The position numbers and the translations under genes are program-made. Shown piece by piece: positions 54,873 through 63,896 of a stretch of DNA of 64,000 nucleotides. The stretch is from Lachnospiraceae bacterium (GTDB lineage Bacteria > Bacillota > Clostridia > Lachnospirales > Lachnospiraceae), in assembly GCA_902363675.1 (NCBI GenBank), contig CABJAV010000005.1, forward strand, positions 62,001 through 126,000, given 5' to 3'. The stretch's first letter is position 1; every line of letters starts with the position of its first letter. Under the pieces are notes generated by a model. The model made no database searches and was not told the DNA's origin. It saw only the letters and a program-made list of their open reading frames with translations.

Positions 54873-56757
54873 AGTAATACCTCACTTCCTGCATTGCCGG
54901 TTTTTCTTTCCTGTCAGCAAATACAATTCCATTTGCTGAGAATTCATAGTCTGCCGGTTTATCATCAAAATCCCCACCATAGCGTAAAACATCTTTTCCT
55001 GTAACGGAATCTTTTACCATAATTGCCTGGTCAATAAAATCCCATATAAATCCGCCATGATACATATCGTATTTGTCAATCAGCTTCATATAAGAGCCAA
55101 GTCCACCCATTGAATTTCCCATATCATGCATGAATTCGCATAAAATATACGGTTTTTTCGGACTGTTATTCAAGTATTCCTCTACATCCTCCGGTTTTGC
55201 ATACATTCTGGTCTCAAAATCAGAAATAGTATCCTCATATGCCCTATTATAATAAGAACTTTCATAATGAACTAATCTTCCATCCTTCTTTTCGGCAAAA
55301 TAAACGTTCATTGCCTCAATGTCGTCTCCTGCATAGGATTCATTTCCTAATGACCAGAAAAGGATGGATGTATGGTTTTTAAAAGTTTCAAAATTGTTTT
55401 TTGCACGCTCAAGCACTGCATCTCTCCACTGTGGAATAGATCCAGGTACATTGCATGACGGTTCGATTGCCCCTAGCTTTTGGAATGAGCCATGGCTCTC
55501 AAGATTTGTTTCTGCCATCACATAAATACCTGCATCGTCGCACATATAGTACCATGGTATCTGGTCAGGATAGTGACAGGTACGCACAGAATTAATATTG
55601 TTTCTTAGCATACATGATATATCTGCCTTCATGTCTTCTATACCAATGCATCTTCCTGTTCTTGCATTCCACTCATGACGGTTTACTCCCGTGATAACAA
55701 GACGTTTTCCATTCAAATAGATTACTTTATCTATAATCTCTATTCTTCTGAAACCGATATCATAAGGAATTACCTCGGCCAGTGAACCATCCTCTGCTTT
55801 AAGCTCAACATAAGCATGGTATAAATATGGATTATGATTATCCCACAGCCTGACACTTTCCAAGTCAACACAAATCGTGCCTTCCAAATGGTCGTTTTCT
55901 TTATTTAACTGTAATGATTTCTCAACTAATATATTTTCTTCTTTGTCTTTTAAAATAAAGCCAGCAGTTACATTCTGACTGTCAGGAGCAGATACCTTCA
56001 TGCTGACAGATACGCTTCCGCTTTCATTATCTTGATTTAACACAGGTTTGAACCATACATCCTCCAGATGAACATCCGGAATTGCCTTCAAAGTAACATT
56101 TCTAAAAATTCCAAAAAATCTGAAAAAGTCCTGATCCTCTAAAAATGCCGCCGTGCTCATCTTATGTACCTGCACTGCCAGAACATTTTCCTTTTCCTTA
56201 ATATATGGTGTCAGATCAAACTCAGAAGGTGTGAAGCTGTCCTCTGCATAACCTATAAACTGACCATTTAGCCACAGATACATAGCTTCTTCTACACCTT
56301 CGAAGCATATATGGATTCTTTTTCCACACATGTTCTTATCCAAATCAAAGTATTTGATATAAGAGCCTACCGGATTGTACTGTGCCTCTGAAAACATTCC
56401 TTCTTCTGCTCCCGTTGCCTCCATACTATATGCTCCTCTGTGGTACTCTTTTCCTTCCCACGGATACATAGTGTTGATGTAACGTATTTTATCATATCCA
56501 GCCAGTTCAATATGTCCGGGAACCATAATTTTATCGAATCCGGATGCATCAAATGTTTCCTTATAAAAATCAACAGGTCTTTCCATCACATTTTTGCTGT
56601 AAGCAAACTCCCATTGACCATTTAATGACTGTAATAACGGATTTTTTTCTTTTTTCATGTCTGAATAATCCAGATAATAGCAATGATCACTATGTGGTTC
56701 CAATTGATTTACCTTAAACACTTCCGGATTATCAAGCCATTTCATATCAGCGTTCAT
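54856..56757 (-). CDS. lacL: Beta-galactosidase large subunit (GH2)
   Basis: A 633-residue protein from ATG 56757 (MNADMKWLDNPEVF), with GTGAGGA upstream; the longer frame to 56877 has no site. Domains in order: sugar-binding (about 55-190), immunoglobulin-like (about 190-300) and the TIM barrel with acid/base Glu in WSLGNES and nucleophile in ILCEFMHDMGN. It hydrolyses lactose and other beta-galactosides together with LacM. It has a 15-bp motif and a 25-bp palindrome upstream. Confidence 0.92.
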   Translation of the reverse strand: MNADMKWLDNPEVFKVNQLEPHSDHCYYLDYSDMKKEKNPLLQSLNGQWEFAYSKNVMERPVDFYKETFDASGFDKIMVPGHIELAGYDKIRYINTMYPWEGKEYHRGAYSMEATGAEEGMFSEAQYNPVGSYIKYFDLDKNMCGKRIHICFEGVEEAMYLWLNGQFIGYAEDSFTPSEFDLTPYIKEKENVLAVQVHKMSTAAFLEDQDFFRFFGIFRNVTLKAIPDVHLEDVWFKPVLNQDNESGSVSVSMKVSAPDSQNVTAGFILKDKEENILVEKSLQLNKENDHLEGTICVDLESVRLWDNHNPYLYHAYVELKAEDGSLAEVIPYDIGFRRIEIIDKVIYLNGKRLVITGVNRHEWNARTGRCIGIEDMKADISCMLRNNINSVRTCHYPDQIPWYYMCDDAGIYVMAETNLESHGSFQKLGAIEPSCNVPGSIPQWRDAVLERAKNNFETFKNHTSILFWSLGNESYAGDDIEAMNVYFAEKKDGRLVHYESSYYNRAYEDTISDFETRMYAKPEDVEEYLNNSPKKPYILCEFMHDMGNSMGGLGSYMKLIDKYDMYHGGFIWDFIDQAIMVKDSVTGKDVLRYGGDFDDKPADYEFSANGIVFADRKEKPAMQEVRYYYGLYR

Positions 56758-56808
56758 ATTTTTCCTCACTTTCCAATTATTAATATATAAAACCAAGAAC
56801 AATAACCG

Positions 56809-56833
56809 CTTTGTTATATCTAAGATATAACAA
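56809..56833. promoter_or_regulatory. Perfect 25-bp inverted repeat upstream of lacL
   Basis: TTTGTTATATC-TAA-GATATAACAAA, 11 + 3 + 11 bp, 52 bp before the lacL start. It could be an operator or an mRNA hairpin. Not shared with the other galactoside genes. Confidence 0.6.
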
Positions 56834-56871
56834 AACTCTTGCAAAGAGCAATGTAATAAATTGTACAAATC

Positions 56872-56886
56872 ATGCACTAAATGATA
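56872..56886 (-). promoter_or_regulatory. Recurring 15-bp motif, copy upstream of lacL
   Basis: TGCACTAAATGATAC; one change from the copy at 52527. It lies 115 bp before the lacL start. Confidence 0.5.
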
Positions 56887-56923
56887 CTGTTATAATTACT
56901 TGACAAATGTGTAAAATGAACCG

Positions 56924-58081
56924 CTACATTGAATGCTGTACAAAAGTCACCTCGAAAATCGTTCCCCCAGTCTTGCCTGATTTAATACAAATACTGCCAT
57001 CATGTACTCTAACGATTTCATGAACAAGAGCAAGTCCGAGTCCTACGCCACCCAGCTCCCGGCTTCTGGATTTATCCACACGGAAGAATGGCTCGAACAC
57101 TCTCTCCCTAAGCTCCTTTGGTATTCCGCTTCCCGTATCTTCTACAGACAGATAAACATGCTTGTTTCTCTGATATGCGGTTACTGTAACCTGTCCAAGC
57201 GGATGATTATATTTGATGGCATTCTCAACCAGATTGTATACAAGCCTGTAAATAAGGATATCACTGCCTATCATAGTGGCATCCTCACATTTTCCAATCA
57301 GCTTTATATTCTTTTCCACGGCAAGAGGCTCAAGGTCTGCCAAAACCTCTTCAACAATAGCATCCAATATAATTTTATCATCCCTTCCCACCGTCTGAAG
57401 CTCACTCATGTCAAGAAGAGTCTTTACCATCCTGTTTAATTTATCATTTTGTTCCGTAACCATTTTTATGGTCTGCAAAGTGTCTGCATCATTTTCCGGG
57501 TGAGAGGCAGAATTATATAAATCAAGCTGTACCTGCATTAACGCTAATGGAGTTCGCAGCTCATGTGCTGCATTTGCAGTAAACTGTCTCTGTATCTCAA
57601 ATGCTTCCGACAGACGCTCAAGCATCTTATTATAAGAAATACCCAGCTGGTTCAGTTCCTTAACATTGTTTTCCTCTATTCTTGAATCAGACAGATTCTG
57701 AGCCTGTACCTCTTCAATTTTATCTGAAAACTCCCTGATTGGTCTGAGTGCATGCCCGCTTATAAAATAAGTGACGGCACCTCCCAAAAGCGCCAGCAAA
57801 ACCGTGATTATCAGACTGTTTCTTTTATAGTCAGCCTTATTATTGTACACCTGAACCGAAAATTCATCCGCAAACTCATCCCACTTATCGTCCGGTATAC
57901 TGATATATATTTCATCTGATTTGTTTCCTTTTTCATCCCCCTGTGACTCTACCGCATCCTGCAGAGAATCGATGTAATGCACACCATTTTTATAGACAAA
58001 CATAGTCAGGCAGCCACATATAATAGCAATACACAATGTAGTAATGCACGTAAGTCTCCACTGTAGCGACATTCTTTTCAT
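56924..58081 (-). CDS. Sensor histidine kinase
   Basis: A 385-residue membrane kinase with two membrane segments (about 9-29 and 88-108), a small outside domain (30-87), HAMP (110-160), the H-box AAHELRTPLALMQ (His 173), N-box VYNLVENAIKYNHP, G1 VEDTGSGIP and G2 GGVGLGLALVHEI. It overlaps the response-regulator gene by 4 bp. It is divergent from the redox module, which may be its target. Confidence 0.92.
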   Translation of the reverse strand: MKRMSLQWRLTCITTLCIAIICGCLTMFVYKNGVHYIDSLQDAVESQGDEKGNKSDEIYISIPDDKWDEFADEFSVQVYNNKADYKRNSLIITVLLALLGGAVTYFISGHALRPIREFSDKIEEVQAQNLSDSRIEENNVKELNQLGISYNKMLERLSEAFEIQRQFTANAAHELRTPLALMQVQLDLYNSASHPENDADTLQTIKMVTEQNDKLNRMVKTLLDMSELQTVGRDDKIILDAIVEEVLADLEPLAVEKNIKLIGKCEDATMIGSDILIYRLVYNLVENAIKYNHPLGQVTVTAYQRNKHVYLSVEDTGSGIPKELRERVFEPFFRVDKSRSRELGGVGLGLALVHEIVRVHDGSICIKSGKTGGTIFEVTFVQHSM

Positions 58082-58758
58082 CTGTCAGACTCCTCCCGTA
58101 TTTTATAGCCTTCACCTACCTTGTTCAAAATGGGATCATATCCCAGCTTCGCCTTAAGCTTTTTTCTAAGTGAAGACATATGTACCCTGATTGCTCCGCT
58201 AAAGCTGTCTGCCGTGGCATCCCACACATGCTCTATCAGCTCCTCCTGGCTCACCGGTCTGCCTATATTGATAAGTAAATATTCCAAAATACCATTCTCT
58301 TTTCTTGTCAGTGGAACCGGCTCTCCCTTTGCATATGCCTCGCGTTTAATCGTATCAAACTTTATTTCTCCGCATTTAAGACATATATCATTCTGTACAA
58401 ATTTCCTTCTTGTCAGGCTTCTGATACGTGCCTCAAGCTCCTGCAGATGGAATGGTTTTTCCATGTAATCATTTGCTCCTGCATCCAGTCCCTCTACCTT
58501 ATCAGCAATCTGACCTCTTGCAGATAATATCAAAACCTTAGTTTCATCATTGTATTTTCTAAGCTCCTTAAGAAGCTCCATGCCATCCATCCCCGGCAGA
58601 TTCAAATCCAAAACTATCAGATCATAATCCTCCGCCAGTATACATTCAAGAGCCTCTTTCCCATCATAACAGGTATCCACCTCATAACCGGCAGCATACA
58701 GACTCTTTGCAACCATATCACATATTTGTTTCTCATCCTCAACAATTAATAATCTCAA
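58078..58758 (-). CDS. OmpR-family response regulator
   Basis: A 226-residue protein. The start is taken as TTG 58758 (RLLIVEDEKQICD), because GGAG lies six bases upstream; the frame to 58878 is only open. Receiver: E7, D8, D51 (LDLNLPGMDG) and K101 (MEKPFH). C-terminal winged helix (SRPVSQEELIEHVWDA-type, RVHMSSLRKKL). It pairs with the kinase that follows by a 4-bp overlap. Confidence 0.92.
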   Translation of the reverse strand: MRLLIVEDEKQICDMVAKSLYAAGYEVDTCYDGKEALECILAEDYDLIVLDLNLPGMDGMELLKELRKYNDETKVLILSARGQIADKVEGLDAGANDYMEKPFHLQELEARIRSLTRRKFVQNDICLKCGEIKFDTIKREAYAKGEPVPLTRKENGILEYLLINIGRPVSQEELIEHVWDATADSFSGAIRVHMSSLRKKLKAKLGYDPILNKVGEGYKIREESDR

Positions 58759-58797
58759 AATTTTCTCCTGCTTCTTAACAATAATTTTACAAGCTAT

Positions 58798-58826
58798 ATT
58801 GTATAATACCAAAGTCAGCTGGTCAA
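58798..58826 (-). promoter_or_regulatory. Promoter of the two-component operon
   Basis: On the reverse strand TTGACC (58826-58821) and TACAAT (58803-58798) with a 17-bp spacer, about 40 bp upstream of the TTG start. This supports the short start of the regulator. Confidence 0.65.
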
Positions 58827-58851
58827 CAATACAACAAAAAGGAGCAACATT

Positions 58852-58995
58852 ATGTTGAAATACCAAAAAACATGTCAAATCATTCTGCTTATCCTTGGTG
58901 TATCCATGGTAAGCTATGGTGCAGTCAGAGGTGAGGCAGCTACCGTGCTTGGTAAAGCAATAAAACTATGTCTGGAGTGTGTCGGAATTGGATAA
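58852..58995 (+). CDS. CD1871A-like CxxC small membrane protein, 47 aa
   Basis: Preceded by AAAAAGGAG. The product MLKYQKTCQIILLILGVSMV continues to a C-terminal KAIKLCLECVGIG, with one membrane segment (about 8-24) and a C-terminal CLEC (C40, C43). This fits the CD1871A family of tiny CXXC proteins that occur before membrane Fe-S and TlpA-like genes. It overlaps the next gene. Probably part of an electron or thiol relay at the membrane. Confidence 0.8.
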   Translation: MLKYQKTCQIILLILGVSMVSYGAVRGEAATVLGKAIKLCLECVGIG

Positions 58996-59875
58996 GGAAA
59001 AGAAATTACTATCAAAAAAGCTGGCAAAAATACGTGGATGGATACAGGCCGCAGCAACGCTGCTGACCAATATTCATATTCCGAATTTATTTAAGGGTAA
59101 AATATATCAGGGCAATGCAAAAACAGTATGTGTACCCGGATTAAACTGCTACTCCTGCCCTGCCGCGACAGGAGCCTGTCCAATAGGGGCATTTCAGGCA
59201 GTCGTCGGATCATCAAAATTTAAGTTTTCATACTACATAACCGGATTTTTTATTTTACTCGGTGTAACTCTCGGCAGATTTATATGTGGTTTTTTGTGCC
59301 CATTTGGATGGTTTCAGGATTTACTTCACAAAATACCCGGAAAGAAATTATCCACAGCCAAACTAAAGCCTCTTAGGTACCTAAAATATATCATTCTTAT
59401 TGTTTTCGTTATACTTCTTCCGATGCTTGTAACGAACTCTATAGGAATGGGAGACCCGTTCTTCTGCAAATATATCTGTCCTCAGGGTGTTTTAGAGGGT
59501 GCTATACCGTTATCTATTGGAAATGCTGCTATCCGTTCTGCGCTGGGAAAGCTTTTTTCTTTCAAGTGTATGATTTTAATTGCAGTGATTGTACTAAGCA
59601 TTTTATTTTACAGGCCCTTCTGTAAATGGATTTGTCCACTTGGAGCAATCTACTCATTATTTAATAAGGTCAGCCTGCTCAAAATCACCGTTGATAACAG
59701 CAAATGTGTCGGATGCGGTCAATGCTCAAAGGCATGTAAGATGGATGTAGATGTGTGTAAGACACCGGATCACCCCGAGTGCATACGCTGCGGTGCCTGC
59801 ATAAAGGCCTGTCCGAAGGACGCCATCTGCTACCGGTTTATGGGAAAATCATATCAAAAAAATGACAACAGATAA
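58979..59875 (+). CDS. Membrane 4Fe-4S ferredoxin protein (NapH/YccM-like)
   Basis: A 298-residue protein with four or five membrane segments and a C-terminal pair of [4Fe-4S] motifs (CVGCGQCSKACK and CIRCGACIKACP). Two CP-type cysteine motifs lie in the membrane part (FLCPFGWFQDL and WICPLGAIYSL), as in NapH/CcoG-type proteins. The start may be GTG 58979 or TTG 58988, overlapping the CxxC gene by 17 or 8 bp. It probably moves electrons across or along the membrane to the lipoprotein that follows. Confidence 0.85.
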   Translation: MSELDKEKKLLSKKLAKIRGWIQAAATLLTNIHIPNLFKGKIYQGNAKTVCVPGLNCYSCPAATGACPIGAFQAVVGSSKFKFSYYITGFFILLGVTLGRFICGFLCPFGWFQDLLHKIPGKKLSTAKLKPLRYLKYIILIVFVILLPMLVTNSIGMGDPFFCKYICPQGVLEGAIPLSIGNAAIRSALGKLFSFKCMILIAVIVLSILFYRPFCKWICPLGAIYSLFNKVSLLKITVDNSKCVGCGQCSKACKMDVDVCKTPDHPECIRCGACIKACPKDAICYRFMGKSYQKNDNR

Positions 59876-59917
59876 CTATTAAACATTTTACTATTATTTT
59901 TAAAGGAGAAATTACTC

Positions 59918-60820
59918 ATGAAAAACAAATTATCATTTATTTCTATTTTTACACTCTGCATAGCATTATCACTTACAGCATGCGGCGTAAAGCAAGCTTC
60001 CAACACAGATTCTAAAAACACTCAGACTGAAGCCGGCTCAGAAGCATCCGGCAAATCAGATTCCAGGATTGATGATTTATATCAGCAGGAAAATCAGCTT
60101 TTTGCAGATCACGATGATGTGTGGAACAAGGCATTTGGCATGATGAACAAAAGTGATGCCGATCCAAACGGAAATTATGCTGATTATCTTGCCGATACCG
60201 TAGAATCAAACAAGAATTCATTCACAGACGATGAGCTTAAAACACTTAATGAGGATATTGAAACCATACGAAAAATCGAGGAACAGATAGCAGAGCTTGA
60301 AAACAAAAATACATCATCAGACGATAACAAGAAGGACAGCTCTAAAGCCTCATCTGTATTCAGTGATTTTTCCGGTGAGGATTTTGATGGCAATAAGGTT
60401 GATGACAGCCTGTTTTCCGGTAATGCAGTAACAGTCGTCAATTTCTGGTTTACCGGCTGCAAACCATGTGTCGCTGAGTTATCCAAACTTAACGAATTAA
60501 ATGATGCTATCAAATCAATGGGCGGAGAAGTGGTTGGCATCAACACTGAGACCTTCGATGGCAATAAAACAGCTATCAAAGAGGCTGCCTCTGTTCTTGA
60601 AAGCCAGGGTGTCAAATATCGTAATCTGTCAATTGACTCCTCTAGCGCTGCCGGTAAATATGCCTCAGAAATCATGGCATTTCCAACAACTATACTTGTT
60701 GACAGAAATGGCAATATTGTAGGCGAACCAATGCTCGGCGGAATTGATAACAAGGACAACTATGATGCCCTTATGAAGCAGATTCAGTCTGTAATTGATG
60801 CAGACAGCACAAATAAATAG
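59918..60820 (+). CDS. TlpA-like thioredoxin lipoprotein
   Basis: A 300-residue lipoprotein (lipobox Cys 22 in SLTAC). After an acidic, helical linker region (about 30-140), the C-terminal 150 residues form a TlpA/AhpC-type thioredoxin fold with active-site C181-x-x-C184 (TGCKPC), and cis-Pro in AFPTTILVD. AAAGGAG before the ATG. Third gene of the redox module; it could reduce or oxidise outside proteins. Confidence 0.88.
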   Translation: MKNKLSFISIFTLCIALSLTACGVKQASNTDSKNTQTEAGSEASGKSDSRIDDLYQQENQLFADHDDVWNKAFGMMNKSDADPNGNYADYLADTVESNKNSFTDDELKTLNEDIETIRKIEEQIAELENKNTSSDDNKKDSSKASSVFSDFSGEDFDGNKVDDSLFSGNAVTVVNFWFTGCKPCVAELSKLNELNDAIKSMGGEVVGINTETFDGNKTAIKEAASVLESQGVKYRNLSIDSSSAAGKYASEIMAFPTTILVDRNGNIVGEPMLGGIDNKDNYDALMKQIQSVIDADSTNK

Positions 60821-60877
60821 AGGTCTACATATAAAAAGCTCCTGTGCATTGCACAGAGAGCTTTTTAGCCAAATATA

Positions 60878-61600
60878 CTACTTCTTTAACGTTCCAACAT
60901 AGTCTCCATTATTATATACAAATGGTCCTGCTTCTTTTTCTTCTCCGAAATACTCAGGTCTCAGAGAAAGGATATCTAACAATTCATCCATGTTGCTTAC
61001 CTTTGTTGCCTGATATGGCTGCTCAAATGCTATTTTTTCTACAAACAGATAATAGTCACTGTCTATTTGAAATCCATACTTCTTCCAGTTGTCAGAGAAT
61101 GTCTTTTCAGGATGTTTATCATCCGTAATACTCTTTTCTCCGTATAGTGTAGTAAACATGTCCTTATTCTGCCTTATGATTTCATATCTGTCTACATTAT
61201 CTATTGCTTGTGTATCAAACATTAAATACGTACCGCTATAGCTATCTTCCGCTGACTGTGCGTGAAGCAACCCATCCAGCAAAAGAAAAGCTGTCATTCT
61301 GCAATCGGCATCTGAATAGTCATGCTTTGCCTCCCAGCCATCCATACATTTACCGATATCTGCTTTCATTTTATTCGCATCTGCCCAGGTATCCTTCAGC
61401 TTTGCATTCTTCCCGGCTGAATCCGCAAAATCAGTTACCCATTCTTTAAAGATATCTACATGCGATGCTCCGGCTGAACTCAGTTCCTTACACACCTCAG
61501 TAATGGTATTGCTTCCACCCATATATGTTGCAGTTGGCAGCTCCTGTTTTTTATCTGGATCCTGCTGTTTTGATTCCTCGGTAGTATTGCAGGATATTTT
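60878..61600 (-). pseudogene. DUF4300-like lipoprotein lacking its signal peptide
   Basis: The reading frame is open from about 61600 (SCNTTEESKQQDPDKK, a lipobox-like Cys) to 60878, but a TGA lies just upstream and no ATG/GTG/TTG or signal sequence precedes the Cys. The first ATG is at 61522, within the mature part. The body has a DCRMTAFLLLDGL motif, like DUF4300 proteins. The 5' end seems lost by deletion. Function unknown. Confidence 0.65.
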
Positions 61601-61711
61601 AACCTGTCACTGTATTAAGCAACTTTTGACTATATATTCTGTTATTTTGGCAAGTAATAATTCTTTTCGTATTCTATAATGACATCATAAACAGAAAGGA
61701 GATGAATTTCC

Positions 61712-61795
61712 ATGAGAAATAAATTACACAATTTTATTAATAACTTACTTAGCTTTTATGCAAGCTTCTTCACTCACAGATTTTATCAAATGTAA
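61712..61795 (+). CDS. Candidate small ORF, 27 aa
   Basis: AAAGGAGATGAATTTCC precedes ATG 61712. The product begins MRNKLHNFINNLLSFYASFF and ends THRFYQM, an amphipathic, basic peptide. A second short frame (61758-61871) would give a hydrophobic tail ending LFCLIFGR. These may be debris of a larger gene or a real small peptide. Confidence 0.35.
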   Translation: MRNKLHNFINNLLSFYASFFTHRFYQM

Positions 61796-61871
61796 TGTGC
61801 ATAGCATAACTGCAATAATCCATACGATCCTGATTTCTATCGTATTATTCTGCTTAATCTTTGGCAGGTAA

Positions 61872-62100
61872 TTTTCTATAACAATAAACTTGTTCCATAA
61901 TAGATTAATCCAATAAATAAATCCTCTATATCTGCTCCCATATGTGTCAATTTAGCCATACCATTATATAGCAATTCACTGAAAATCCATCATTGTATAA
62001 ATCTGTAATAAATAAAATTTCACTTTTCAAGTCGCCAATAATTACATATGGCGACTTGAGGTCAGCGTGCAGCTATTTTTACACCAAATCCAGAAAATGA
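61872..62100. other. Intergenic stretch without a recognised feature
   Basis: About 230 bp with no credible gene. It precedes the terminator of the GGGtGRT gene. Nothing else is seen. Confidence 0.6.
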
Positions 62101-62103
62101 GCT

Positions 62104-62140
62104 AAAAAAAGAGACCCATACCAAAAATGATATGAGCCTC
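62104..62140 (-). terminator. Terminator of the GGGtGRT gene
   Basis: GAGGCTCATATC and GGTATGGGTCTC pair fully if G-T pairs are allowed, with an ATTTTT loop, then seven T on the reverse strand. Confidence 0.8.
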
Positions 62141-62169
62141 AAAAAAGCCTATAAAATCAAGCTTTCTAT

Positions 62170-63183
62170 TTAGAACTTACCAGCCTTTGCAGCTTCCTCT
62201 ACGGATACAGCAACAGCAACAGTAGCACCAACCATTGGGTTGTTACCCATTCCGATCAGACCCATCATCTCAACATGAGCTGGTACGGAAGAAGATCCAG
62301 CGAACTGTGCATCAGAGTGCATACGTCCCATAGTATCTGTCATACCATAAGAAGCAGGACCTGCAGCCATGTTATCTGGGTGAAGTGTACGTCCTGTACC
62401 ACCGCCGGATGCTACAGAGAAGTACTTCTTACCCTGCTCAATACATTCTTTCTTGTATGTACCTGCAACCGGATGCTGGAAACGTGTTGGGTTTGTAGAG
62501 TTACCTGTAATGGAAACACCTACGTTCTCATGATGCATGATTGCAACACCTTCCTGAACATCGTCAGCACCGTAACATTTTACAGTTGCACGAAGTCCAT
62601 TAGAGTATGCTTTCTCATATACAACATTAAGCTTTGCAGCCTTGTAATCATACTTTGTCTCTACGAATGTAAATCCGTTGATACGAGAAATAATCTGTGC
62701 AGCGTCTTTTCCAAGACCATTTAAGATAACGCGAAGTGGTTTCTTACGAACTTTGTTAGCCTTCTCAGCGATACCGATCGCACCCTCAGCAGCTGCGAAT
62801 GACTCATGTCCAGCTAAGAAACAGAAGCACTCTGTCTCCTCCTCAAGGAGCATCTTTCCAAGGTTACCATGTCCAAGACCTACTTTACGGTGATCTGCTA
62901 CAGATCCAGGAATACAGAATGCCTGAAGTCCCTCTCCAATTGCAGCAGCAGCGTCAGCGGCTCTCTTGCATCCTTTCTTGATTGCGATTGCAGCACCTAC
63001 AGTGTAAGCCCAGCAAGCGTTCTCAAAACAAATTGGCTGAATCTTCTTAACCTGATCATATACGTCAAGTCCAGCGTCCTTTGTAATTTTCTCAGCTTCT
63101 TCGATAGAGCTGATACCATAGCTATTTAAAACAGCGTTAATCTGGTCAATTCTTCTTTCATATCCTTCAAATAATGATGCCAT
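62170..63183 (-). CDS. GGGtGRT protein
   Basis: A 337-residue soluble protein with the naming motif GGGTGRT at 260-266 and a conserved HPVAGTYKKECIEQGKKYF segment before it. It has several cysteines (C52, C57, C90, C119, C121). No known catalytic motif. It lies 20 bp after the IscU-like scaffold gene, as is usual for this family. The reaction is unknown; a role with metal or sulfur chemistry is suggested by the partner. Confidence 0.88.
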   Translation of the reverse strand: MASLFEGYERRIDQINAVLNSYGISSIEEAEKITKDAGLDVYDQVKKIQPICFENACWAYTVGAAIAIKKGCKRAADAAAAIGEGLQAFCIPGSVADHRKVGLGHGNLGKMLLEEETECFCFLAGHESFAAAEGAIGIAEKANKVRKKPLRVILNGLGKDAAQIISRINGFTFVETKYDYKAAKLNVVYEKAYSNGLRATVKCYGADDVQEGVAIMHHENVGVSITGNSTNPTRFQHPVAGTYKKECIEQGKKYFSVASGGGTGRTLHPDNMAAGPASYGMTDTMGRMHSDAQFAGSSSVPAHVEMMGLIGMGNNPMVGATVAVAVSVEEAAKAGKF

Positions 63184-63203
63184 TATATCGTTCTCCTTTC
63201 CAA

Positions 63204-63896
63204 TTATTCCTGACGTGGATCGATAATCTTAACTGCATCGTCCACACGGCCGTACTGACCCTTAGCTTTCTCCCAAGCTGTATTAGGATCATCACCCTTC
63301 TTAATGAAGTCAGTCATCTTTCCAAGAGAAACGAACTGGTAACCAATAACCTCGTTGTTCTCATCAAGAGCGATACCTGTAACATATCCCTCAGCCATCT
63401 CAAGGTAACGAACACCCTTCTCTTTTGTTGCGTACATTGTACCAACCTGAGAACGAAGTCCCTTTCCTAAATCTTCAAGACCAGCACCTACTGCAAGTCC
63501 GTCATCAGAGAATGCAGACTGTGTACGTCCGTATACGATCTGTAAGAAAAGCTCTCTCATAGCTGTGTTGATAGCGTCACAAACTAAGTCTGTATTTAAA
63601 GCTTCCAGAATTGTCTTACCCTGTAATACTTCTGCAGCCATAGCAGCTGAGTGAGTCATACCAGAGCAACCGATAGTCTCAACGAGTGCTTCCTCGATGA
63701 TACCGTTCTTTACATTAAGGGAAAGCTTGCAGGCACCCTGCTGTGGTGCACACCAGCCAACACCGTGTGTAAATCCTGAAATGTCCTCAATTTTCTTGGA
63801 ATGAACCCATTTTCCTTCTTCTGGGATAGGAGCTGGCTCATGTTTTGCGCCCTTAGCAACAGGACACATGTTTTCAACTTCCTTTGTGTAAATCAT
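63204..63896 (-). CDS. IscU/NifU-like iron-sulfur scaffold protein
   Basis: A 230-residue protein from ATG 63896 (MIYTKEVENMCPVAKG), which has AAAGGAG upstream; the frame to 63953 is longer but lacks a site. A Cys-rich N-terminal part (GVGWCAPQQGACKLSL) is followed by ETIGCSGMTHSAAMAAEVLQGKT, the IscU/NifU N-terminal pattern. The C-terminal 80 residues do not match IscU. It and GGGtGRT form an operon. Confidence 0.85.
   Translation of the reverse strand: MIYTKEVENMCPVAKGAKHEPAPIPEEGKWVHSKKIEDISGFTHGVGWCAPQQGACKLSLNVKNGIIEEALVETIGCSGMTHSAAMAAEVLQGKTILEALNTDLVCDAINTAMRELFLQIVYGRTQSAFSDDGLAVGAGLEDLGKGLRSQVGTMYATKEKGVRYLEMAEGYVTGIALDENNEVIGYQFVSLGKMTDFIKKGDDPNTAWEKAKGQYGRVDDAVKIIDPRQE

Noticed and set aside
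53925-56757. lacZ disrupted by a frameshift
   Set aside because: Subunit lengths, the 17-bp overlap and the internal ribosome site fit a natural lacL/lacM pair.
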